Positions 7,705 to 12,495 of a stretch of 14,087 bases of DNA are shown one piece after another. The stretch lies in contig NATN01000138.1 of assembly GCA_002085355.1 (NCBI GenBank), positions 1 to 14,087 on the forward strand, read 5' to 3'. Both the position numbers and the translations under genes were made by a program. Below the pieces are notes generated by a model that was not told the origin of the DNA, searched no databases, and saw nothing but the letters and a program-made list of their open reading frames with translations. The DNA is from Candidatus Zhuqueibacterota bacterium 4484_87 (GTDB taxonomy: Bacteria; Zhuqueibacterota; Zhuqueibacteria; Thermofontimicrobiales; Thermofontimicrobiaceae). Numbering within the stretch: the stretch's first letter is position 1; every line of letters starts with the position of its first letter.

Positions 7705-8070
7705 TCAGCGTTGCTTAAGCCAGCGCTTTGCTTCGTCAACAGAACCAAACATCTTCACCAAATGCCCCTGATTCACGAAAACAGTTTCCAGAAAATAAAA
7801 ATCCGAAAATCGATCCCCGACAACCAGCGCACGTTTGCAAACGTGATCAACGCCCATCTGTTGTGCCTTTTCAGGCATTCTATAAACTTCGAGCGCTTCT
7901 TCAGTGAGCCTGGCATTGCTCAAATCATTAATTACCAATTTGCAACCGAGCTTATTTTCTATTTCACCAACTTCTGCGGCAACTTTCTCCAATAATGACA
8001 AGGTCAGCTCGCCATCAATAGTAACAAGAATGAACCCACTCCCTTTGTCAAAAACAACAGAGTACGACAA
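7705..8070 (-). CDS. STAS/SpoIIAA-like domain protein
   Basis: A 121-residue soluble protein. The fold predicted by eye is an alternating beta/alpha pattern of the SpoIIAA/STAS type. It has a beta hairpin at the N-terminus (YSVVFDKGSGFILVTIDGEL), a helix, then KLVINDLSNAR as the central strand. Later come KRALVVGD, the FYFLETVFVNQGHLVKMF segment and a final helix with DEAKRWL. Such proteins occur singly in many bacteria, and their role is not known. No phosphorylatable serine can be assigned with confidence, so an anti-anti-sigma role is not claimed. Translation should be efficient, because GGGGAGGAAG stands about 5 nt before ATG 8070. It is inserted between ebfC and recR, which are usually adjacent. 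Confidence 0.7.
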   Translation of the reverse strand: MSYSVVFDKGSGFILVTIDGELTLSLLEKVAAEVGEIENKLGCKLVINDLSNARLTEEALEVYRMPEKAQQMGVDHVCKRALVVGDRFSDFYFLETVFVNQGHLVKMFGSVDEAKRWLKQR

Positions 8071-8235
8071 AGAACTTCCTCCCCACGGCTATTTATTTAT
8101 TCATAAACCGGATACTATATTTTTTGCAATTATTCAGCATTAAGCTTGAATATCCCCCAAAATTTCTGAGCACTTCTTACGCTGAATAATCTTTTTTAAC
8201 TTTTTTTGCAACTGCGGATTTTTCTTCCTCTAATT

Positions 8236-8365
8236 CATGGGGCGTTGCCCCATGCTAATTTATCACGCCCTTTCAGGGCTTACACCAACGGCGTAACAAT
8301 AATTTAGCCGAGGGCTACTCCCTCGGTTTAGAACCACACTCCAAAAATTCAAGCGCTAAAGGCGC
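8236..8365. repeat. Array of five short hairpins, REP/RAYT-like intergenic element
   Basis: This lies within the 390-nt gene-free stretch 8071-8460. Hairpins in order: CATGGGGC-GTT-GCCCCATG (8236-8254, 8 bp); GCCCT-TTC-AGGGC (8267-8279); TTACaCC-AAC-GGcGTAA (8280-8296, one mismatch); CCGAGGG-CTACT-CCCTCGG (8308-8326, 7 bp); GCGCT-AAA-GGCGC (8353-8365, one G-T pair). The mixture of small G+C-rich hairpins separated by A+T-rich linkers resembles interspersed palindromic elements mobilised by REP-associated tyrosine transposases. No transposase gene is in the window. Apart from this I see no gene in 8071-8460. Confidence 0.55.
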
Positions 8366-8460
8366 GGGAGAAAAGAGAGGAAGCAACAATTGACGTAAAA
8401 AAACTCCGGTTCTGACGAAAACTTTTTCAAGTTATCAGACATCGCTGCCCCCGCCTAATC

Positions 8461-8805
8461 TTAAGTATTGAAACCAGGTATTTTTAATCCGTCTGGCAAA
8501 TTGCCCAGCATGCCACCGGCAATTTTATTCATCTCTTCGTTTGCCATTTCATCAGCCTTTTCCAGAGCCAGATTTACCGCCGCTGCAATTAAATCTTCCA
8601 GCATTTCTTTGTCGTTCATTTCAAATACTTCCGGCTCAATTTTTATGTCAAGAATTTTCTTTCTGCCATTTGCAGTCACTTCCACCATGCCGCCACCCGA
8701 AGTTGCCGTCACTTTTTTTGAGGCTAATTCCTGTTTCATCCTATTCATCTCTTCCTGAACATCTTGAAATTGCTTCAATAGCCCCATGATTCCGAGGTTT
8801 TTCAT
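8461..8805 (-). CDS. ebfC: Nucleoid-associated protein, YbaB/EbfC family
   Basis: A small dimeric DNA-binding protein of the nucleoid, nearly always encoded beside dnaX and recR. From the chosen start it is 114 residues, MKNLGIMGLLKQFQDVQEEM, followed by the family core: a GGGMVEVTANGRKKILDIKI sheet and a long C-terminal helix (EDLIAAAVNLALEKADEMAN) before the GGMLGN tail. The open frame extends to an ATG at 8820. However, bases 8812-8817 (AAGGAG) within that extension form an ideal Shine-Dalgarno 6 nt before the ATG at 8805, and family members begin close to MKNLG, so 8805 is preferred. A second ATG at 8808 is adjacent. Confidence 0.93.
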   Translation of the reverse strand: MKNLGIMGLLKQFQDVQEEMNRMKQELASKKVTATSGGGMVEVTANGRKKILDIKIEPEVFEMNDKEMLEDLIAAAVNLALEKADEMANEEMNKIAGGMLGNLPDGLKIPGFNT

Positions 8806-8811
8806 CATTCG

Positions 8812-8817
8812 CTCCTT
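8812..8817 (-). promoter_or_regulatory. Ribosome binding site deciding the ebfC start
   Basis: AAGGAG on the minus strand, with 6 nt between it and the ATG at 8805. It falls inside the longest possible reading frame (ATG at 8820), which argues against that upstream start. Confidence 0.7.
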
Positions 8818-8853
8818 CATATAACCACATAAAAAACGAAAAAGTTACGCTCT

Positions 8854-8893
8854 TTAATACGGAAGTATTAATACTTTGCCAAGCGGGCAAAGT
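8854..8893. repeat. Two consecutive hairpins between dnaX and ebfC
   Basis: Starting about 8 nt after the dnaX stop on the minus strand are ACTTTGCC-CGCTT-GGCAAAGT (8873-8893, 8 bp perfect) and TTAATAC-TTCC-GTATTAA (8854-8871, 7 bp perfect). Neither is followed directly by a run of T, so an intrinsic terminator is not supported. They could stabilise or process the dnaX-ebfC message. Confidence 0.45.
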
Positions 8894-8900
8894 TCCCTTT

Positions 8901-10646
8901 TCACTTCACGACTTCCACATCAAAGGCCTCATCAATGTCGCGAATCAATGGTATTTTTTGCCCCAACCTTTGGACATAATAATTGCTACCGTTACTGACG
9001 CCATTTTCGTCATCATCAATTTCCCGTTCTACTTTGGCAAATTTCAACATTATCTTGGTGCCAAGGACGTTCGAAAGGGCGGCCTCCACTTCTTTGATGT
9101 TTTTCTGCAGAAAGCTGATGTGAAATTCTTCTTCCAGGCCAAAAGCAACCGTCAGCACCTTCTTGTCCCATTGTACGGGGTCACCTTCGGCGAGAAAAGT
9201 GCCGTACATGACCGCGCCTTTGGGAAGTTGATCCAGAAGGTCTGACCAGTTCTTTTTAAGATAATCAATATCAACATGCTCCGCCGATTGTTGTTCACTC
9301 GGCGGAACGGACGACTCTGCATCGTCTGAACCCTCCTGAGGTTCTTCACTTTTCGTCGGGGGCATCGATGACGCATTGGGATTATTTTTCACAATAGGGA
9401 TTTTCTTCTGCGTTACCGGAGCTTTTCTAATTGGAGCGGTTCCGGGTGGCGGATAGTTAGGATTACCCGCATTGGACGCGGAAAAAGCTGCGCCAGGCGC
9501 CTGAAGAATTCTTTCCTTCAGCATTTCAATGCCCTGAATCAGTGCATTAATGCTTTCAGTTTTGTTGAACTGAATCATTTTCACGGTGATCATCTCCATG
9601 AAAATGCGCGGATTTTCTGCTCGCTTAATGCTGTTTTGGGCGTCGGCAATGATCTGCATGAGCTGAAGCAAATCCGTATCTTCAAATTTATTGGCAATCT
9701 CCGCATATCGTTTTTTGAATGCCTCGGTCGTCTCCACCGATTGCAGCGAATTTGTTGCTTTCACAATCAGAATATTTCGAAAATGCTCTGCCAGACCGTT
9801 TAAAAATTCACTCAAACCATAACCATTGAAAAATACTTTTTCAATCAAGTCCAATCCAGCAGCGACATTTCGCTCCAGCACAGCATCCGTGAATTGAAAA
9901 TAGATTTGCCAATCAATAATTCCCAACAGATCAGCAATTGCAGAAACTGTTATTTTTCCCGGGGAAAACGAAATTGCCTGATCCAGCAAGCTTTGACTGT
10001 CCCGCATCCCGCCTTCTGCTTTCTGGGCGATCAAAAACAGTGCTTCATCCTCTATTTCAATATTTTCTTGCTGGCAAATATATTTCAGATGATCAATAAT
10101 TTCTTTCAGTGAAATTCTTTTGAAATCAAAACGCTGGCATCGAGAAATAATTGTTGCAGGAACTTTGTGTGGTTCGGTGGTCGCAAAAATGAACATGACG
10201 TTTTGGGGCGGTTCTTCCAAAGTTTTCAGCAGAGCGTTGAAAGCGGAATTCGACAGCATGTGCACTTCATCAATGATGTAAATCTTGTACTTCCCTCTGG
10301 CGGCAGTATAACTGAGCTGCTCCTGCAAACGACGCACATCATCGACTCCGGTATTGGACGCACCGTCAATTTCAAAAACGGTCAGACTTCTGCCTTCGGT
10401 GATTTCCCGGCAGCTATCGCATTTATTGCAGGGATTTTCTGAAATTCCCTGGTCGCAGTTGACCGCTTTTGCTAAAATTCGTGCTACAGTGGTTTTGCCG
10501 ATGCCGCGCGGGCCCGTGAAAAGATATGCATTAGCAAGACGCTTCTCCCGCAATGCATTTTTCAGTGTTAGCACGACGTGTTTCTGATTCACGACATCGT
10601 CAAAGGTCTGAGGTCGCCATTTTCGGGCTAACACTAAATAAGACAT
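8901..10646 (-). CDS. dnaX: DNA polymerase III subunits gamma/tau
   Basis: The clamp-loader ATPase of the replisome. The 581-residue protein opens MSYLVLARKWRPQTFDDVV. It carries Walker A GPRGIGKT (45-52), zinc-binding cysteines C64, C73, C76 and C79, Walker B IIDEVHML (124-131), sensor 1 ATTEPHKVPATIISRCQRF (155-173) and sensor 2 GGMRDSQSLLDQ (R215). A collar domain follows. A low-complexity linker rich in Pro, Ser and Lys (about 390-470) leads to a tau-type C-terminal domain ending DEAFDVEVVK. I see no slippery A-AAA-AAG sequence with which to make gamma by frameshifting, so the gene probably makes tau only. ATG 10646 has GGAGG 5 nt upstream. The order SRP RNA - dnaX - ebfC is conserved in many bacteria. 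Confidence 0.97.
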   Translation of the reverse strand: MSYLVLARKWRPQTFDDVVNQKHVVLTLKNALREKRLANAYLFTGPRGIGKTTVARILAKAVNCDQGISENPCNKCDSCREITEGRSLTVFEIDGASNTGVDDVRRLQEQLSYTAARGKYKIYIIDEVHMLSNSAFNALLKTLEEPPQNVMFIFATTEPHKVPATIISRCQRFDFKRISLKEIIDHLKYICQQENIEIEDEALFLIAQKAEGGMRDSQSLLDQAISFSPGKITVSAIADLLGIIDWQIYFQFTDAVLERNVAAGLDLIEKVFFNGYGLSEFLNGLAEHFRNILIVKATNSLQSVETTEAFKKRYAEIANKFEDTDLLQLMQIIADAQNSIKRAENPRIFMEMITVKMIQFNKTESINALIQGIEMLKERILQAPGAAFSASNAGNPNYPPPGTAPIRKAPVTQKKIPIVKNNPNASSMPPTKSEEPQEGSDDAESSVPPSEQQSAEHVDIDYLKKNWSDLLDQLPKGAVMYGTFLAEGDPVQWDKKVLTVAFGLEEEFHISFLQKNIKEVEAALSNVLGTKIMLKFAKVEREIDDDENGVSNGSNYYVQRLGQKIPLIRDIDEAFDVEVVK

Positions 10647-10692
10647 GCTGCCTCCAGAGATAGGAATCGGTGAGAATTAAGAAAAAATCGAT

Positions 10693-10712
10693 GGGGCAAT
10701 AAGTATTGTCCC
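10693..10712. promoter_or_regulatory. Near-perfect palindrome upstream of dnaX
   Basis: On the plus strand the arms GGGGCAATA and TATTGTCCC flank a central AG. Eight of nine positions pair and the ninth is a G-T. The element lies 47 nt before the dnaX start codon and about 30 nt after the SRP RNA end, so it could be an operator for dnaX or a structure in its leader. No known motif was recognised. Confidence 0.35.
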
Positions 10713-10743
10713 TGCGAAAAAGTTAACATTTGCGGAAAATAAA

Positions 10744-11013
10744 GGCTGTGCACCTCTCTTCGATCTCTCTTTTCAGATAACGAGCGCCAACAGCCAGCTC
10801 CCGCCAAGCACCCCTGCGGCACACAAAGATCATGCTTACCGCTGCTACCTTCCGGTCCTGACGGGGTTTGACACTACTTTGTTGCGCAGGACTTAACGAT
10901 CAACACCGCTTATTATTGCTTGCTATCCGACGAGCGGACCTCAGAGAGGAATTCGACCCTGCTGTAGCGGATTGCAGGTACAGGGCACCGCTAGCTCCCC
11001 GTCTAGCACAGCC
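10744..11013 (-). ncRNA. ffs: Signal recognition particle RNA, large bacterial type
   Basis: The RNA scaffold of the signal recognition particle, which binds Ffh and targets nascent membrane proteins to FtsY. The S-domain apex is unmistakable on the minus strand: GTCAGGACCGGAAGG then TAGCAGCGGTAAGC, with the GGAA tetraloop at 10850-10853. The flanking stem pairs CCTGCG...ACAAAG with CTTTGT...CGCAGG. The 5' half has an Alu-type domain (GTGCTAGACGGGGAGCTAGC, GGTGCCCTGTACC, CAGGGTCGAATTCC) as in the Bacillus 6S-type SRP RNA. The ends were set by the closing stem, 5' GGCTGTGC (11013-11006) with 3' GCACAGCC (10751-10744). This gives 270 nt, close to the Bacillus length. TTTATTTT follows the 3' end. 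It begins 3 nt after tRNA-Ala. Confidence 0.93.
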
Positions 11014-11016
11014 GAG

Positions 11017-11089
11017 TGGAGCCGATGGGATTCGAACCCACGGCCTGTACGTTGCGAACGTACCGCTCTCCCAACTGAGCTACGGCCCC
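11017..11089 (-). tRNA. tRNA-Ala(CGC)
   Basis: A 73-nt cloverleaf starting GGGGCCGTAGCTCAG. The anticodon stem GTACG/CGTAC encloses TTCGCAA, giving anticodon CGC for codon GCG. The acceptor stem carries the G3-U70 pair, the identity element read by AlaRS, and the discriminator is A. The T arm is GTGGG-TTCGAAT-CCCAT. No CCA is encoded. It is immediately upstream of the SRP RNA and probably cotranscribed with it. Confidence 0.96.
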
Positions 11090-11093
11090 ATTT

Positions 11094-11128
11094 AATTGAT
11101 AATTGACAATCCTCAATTATCAGCTATC
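11094..11128. repeat. Period-7 degenerate tandem repeat (tRNA-Ser/tRNA-Ala spacer)
   Basis: Five consecutive plus-strand heptamers: AATTGAT, AATTGAC, AATCCTC, AATTATC, AGCTATC. The A at unit position 1 and the 7-nt register are constant, with variation elsewhere. It fills most of the 61-nt spacer. Confidence 0.5.
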
Positions 11129-11150
11129 AGACCTAATCTAAAAAATTTAG

Positions 11151-11241
11151 CGGAGAGAGAGGGATTCGAACCCTCGGAGAAGCTTGTGGCCCCTCACACG
11201 ATTTCCAATCGTGCCCCTTCGGCCAGCTCGGGCATCTCTCC
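11151..11241 (-). tRNA. tRNA-Ser(GGA)
   Basis: A 91-nt class II tRNA. The acceptor GGAGAGA pairs with TCTCTCC and the discriminator is G. The anticodon loop TTGGAAA sits in stem CACGA/TCGTG, giving anticodon GGA for TCC and TCT. A long variable arm (GAGGGGCCACAAGCTTCTC region) identifies it as serine. No CCA is encoded. Confidence 0.95.
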
Positions 11242-11256
11242 AATTTTTCACGCCAG

Positions 11257-11343
11257 CGGAGAGGGGGGGATTCGAACCCCCGTTCGCCATACAGCGAAAA
11301 CGGTTTTCGAGACCGCCCCGATCAACCACTCCGGCACCTCTCC
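11257..11343 (-). tRNA. tRNA-Ser(CGA)
   Basis: An 87-nt class II tRNA starting GGAGAGGTGCCGGAGTGG. The anticodon loop CTCGAAA gives CGA for codon TCG. The long variable arm pairs TTCGC with GCGAA, and the T arm is GGGGG-TTCGAAT-CCCCC. The discriminator is G and no CCA is encoded. It lies 5 nt downstream of the tadA stop codon, so it is probably processed from the same transcript. Confidence 0.95.
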
Positions 11344-11348
11344 GGCGA

Positions 11349-11825
11349 TTATTCCAAATTTACATCAGCAGATCCGCTGCGCAATTTTTTGAAAAAATCT
11401 TTTATGATCCATTCACATTTTTGCTGTAAAATCCCGGAAATGACCTCTATCTTATGATTGAAGCCGTTGCCGGAGAGTACATCTGTCACCGTTCCACAGG
11501 CACCGATTCTCGAATCCTGCGTGCCAAAAACAACACGGGAAATGCGACTGTTGACTACCGCACCAGCACACATGGGACACGGCTCCAAAGTCGCATACAA
11601 AGCAGCGTCTTCCAGTCGCCAGGTTCCCAGGTAATTTGCCGCCGCAGTAATTGCAATCATTTCCGCGTGAGCTGTGGGATCCTGAAGTGATTCGATTAAA
11701 TTGTGGCCTCTGCCAATAACCTTGTTTTCAAAAACAATAACCGCTCCGACAGGTATTTCTTTTTTACGGTAAGCTTTTTCCGCTTCCAAAAAAGCTTGCT
11801 CCATCCATTTTTCGTGGTCATTCAT
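11349..11825 (-). CDS. tadA: tRNA-specific adenosine deaminase TadA
   Basis: Converts A34 to inosine in tRNA-Arg(ACG) so that it reads CGT, CGC and CGA. From the chosen start the protein has 158 residues, MNDHEKWMEQAFLEAEKAYR. The zinc/catalytic motif HAE is at residues 53-55 (TAHAEM), and PCPMC gives C83 and C86 in LEPCPMCAGAVV. IPVGAVIV and SRIGACGTVTDVL are also typical. The reading frame stays open upstream through tRNA-Arg(ACG) to 11894, but that extension (MGVRFPPGVLNFSY) is tRNA sequence and is rejected. ATG codons at 11828 and 11825 are both possible, and neither has a clear Shine-Dalgarno sequence. It lies 39 nt downstream of the very tRNA it modifies. Confidence 0.95.
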   Translation of the reverse strand: MNDHEKWMEQAFLEAEKAYRKKEIPVGAVIVFENKVIGRGHNLIESLQDPTAHAEMIAITAAANYLGTWRLEDAALYATLEPCPMCAGAVVNSRISRVVFGTQDSRIGACGTVTDVLSGNGFNHKIEVISGILQQKCEWIIKDFFKKLRSGSADVNLE

Positions 11826-11867
11826 CATAAGAAAATAACTGCCTGCGCGGTTATACGAAAAATTTAG

Positions 11868-11941
11868 TACGCCCGGAGGGAATCGAACCCCCAACCTTTT
11901 GGTCCGTAGCCAAACGCTCTATCCAATTGAGCTACGGGCGC
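11868..11941 (-). tRNA. tRNA-Arg(ACG)
   Basis: A 74-nt tRNA starting GCGCCCGTAGCTCAATTGG. The anticodon loop CTACGGA in stem TTTGG/CCAAA gives ACG, whose first base is deaminated to inosine by TadA. The T arm is GGGGG-TTCGATT-CCCTC, the acceptor is GCGCCCG/CGGGCGT with a terminal G-U, and the discriminator is A. No CCA is encoded. The tadA gene follows directly. Confidence 0.95.
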
Positions 11942-11951
11942 ACGGATATGT

Positions 11952-12000
11952 TCAAAGTTTCGAGTTTTTAGTTACGAATTTCGAGTTTGTATTTTCGAAT
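11952..12000. repeat. Period-7 degenerate tandem repeat upstream of tRNA-Arg(ACG)
   Basis: Seven plus-strand heptamers without a break in register: TCAAAGT, TTCGAGT, TTTTAGT, TACGAAT, TTCGAGT, TTGTATT, TTCGAAT. The consensus is near TTCGAGT (ACTCGAA on the minus strand), and every unit ends in T. Confidence 0.6.
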
Positions 12001-12040
12001 TCTTTGCTTCAAGCAAATAAATTTCAGTAGGCAAAAAAAA

Positions 12041-12082
12041 ATTACCAATCACCAATGACAACTCACTGCTCACCACTTACAA
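12041..12082. repeat. Period-7 degenerate tandem repeat downstream of tRNA-Glu
   Basis: Six plus-strand heptamers: ATTACCA, ATCACCA, ATGACAA, CTCACTG, CTCACCA, CTTACAA. T is fixed at unit position 2, and A/C content is high throughout. It is separated from the previous repeat by 40 nt that hold a small perfect inverted repeat, TTTGCTT-C-AAGCAAA (12003-12017). Confidence 0.5.
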
Positions 12083-12087
12083 CATGG

Positions 12088-12160
12088 TAGCGCGTACGGG
12101 AGTCGAACCCGTGTTACCGACGTGAGAGGCCGGCGTCCTAGGCCACTAGACGAACGCGCC
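12088..12160 (-). tRNA. tRNA-Glu(CTC)
   Basis: A 73-nt tRNA starting GGCGCGTTCGTCTAGTGG. The anticodon loop CTCTCAC in stem CCGGC/GTCGG gives CTC for codon GAG. The T arm is ACGGG-TTCGACT-CCCGT and the discriminator is A. The next three bases happen to be CCA, unlike its neighbours, so this is probably chance. Confidence 0.95.
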
Positions 12161-12237
12161 GTTTTCCAAATCTATCTAATGCTCAACCTACTTTATTTCT
12201 TGATTCAATGTTTTTTAAACACCTTGCGCCGCACTCG

Positions 12238-12311
12238 TACGCCCGAAGGGACTCGAACCCCTAACCCTCTGATCCGAAGTCAGATGCTCTATCCAATTGA
12301 GCTACGGGCGC
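12238..12311 (-). tRNA. tRNA-Arg(TCG)
   Basis: A 74-nt tRNA starting GCGCCCGTAGCTCAATTGG, identical to tRNA-Arg(ACG) over its first 26 bases. The anticodon loop CTTCGGA in stem TCTGA/TCAGA gives TCG for codon CGA. The discriminator is A and no CCA is encoded. The 77-nt spacer to tRNA-Glu holds nothing I can name. Confidence 0.95.
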
Positions 12312-12312
12312 G

Positions 12313-12347
12313 TTTTAGTTTCGAGTTTCTTGTTACGAGTTTCGAGT
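12313..12347. repeat. Period-7 degenerate tandem repeat upstream of tRNA-Arg(TCG)
   Basis: Five plus-strand heptamers: TTTTAGT, TTCGAGT, TTCTTGT, TACGAGT, TTCGAGT. It uses the same unit family as the repeat upstream of tRNA-Arg(ACG). Confidence 0.6.
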
Positions 12348-12383
12348 ATTTTGCCCGAAATAGATTGTCAATAACAACAACCT

Positions 12384-12411
12384 AATGCCAAATGACAAAT
12401 GCCCAATGACT
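12384..12411. repeat. Period-7 tandem repeat downstream of tRNA-Gln
   Basis: Four plus-strand heptamers: AATGCCA, AATGACA, AATGCCC, AATGACT. The first four bases are invariant. It lies 7 nt from the 3' end of tRNA-Gln. Confidence 0.6.
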
Positions 12412-12418
12412 AACTTAG

Positions 12419-12489
12419 CTGGGGAGCAGGGATTCGAACCCCGATTATACGGTCCAGAGCCGTATGTCCTGCCATTGGACGACTCCCCA
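12419..12489 (-). tRNA. tRNA-Gln(CTG)
   Basis: A 71-nt tRNA starting TGGGGAGTCGTCCAATGG. The anticodon loop CTCTGGA in stem ATACGG/CCGTAT gives CTG for codon CAG. The acceptor is TGGGGAG/CTCCCCA, the discriminator is G and no CCA is encoded. It follows the gltX stop by 6 nt, so the tRNA is probably cut from the gltX message. Confidence 0.95.
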
Positions 12490-12495
12490 ATGAGT

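Noticed and set aside
8096..8150. Promoter for the STAS-like gene based on TATAGT
   Set aside because: The -10-like TATAGT has no acceptable -35 hexamer at 16-18 nt, so the evidence is too weak for a feature.
9300..9500. Programmed frameshift site in dnaX producing gamma
   Set aside because: No A-AAA-AAG or similar slippery heptamer followed by a stem was seen in the linker region.
10868..11429. Plus-strand open frames over the SRP RNA and tRNA genes (peptides such as GADGIRTHGLY)
   Set aside because: These are the familiar false proteins produced by antisense tRNA T-arm sequence; the RNA genes explain the region.
11829..11894. N-terminal extension of the tadA reading frame
   Set aside because: It starts inside tRNA-Arg(ACG), and the sequence has no TadA similarity.
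12085..12087. Encoded CCA end of tRNA-Glu
   Set aside because: None of the other seven tRNAs encodes CCA, so a single 3-nt match is most likely chance.
11094..12411. CRISPR array
   Set aside because: Units are 7 nt, imperfect and directly tandem with no spacers between them, and there are no cas genes.
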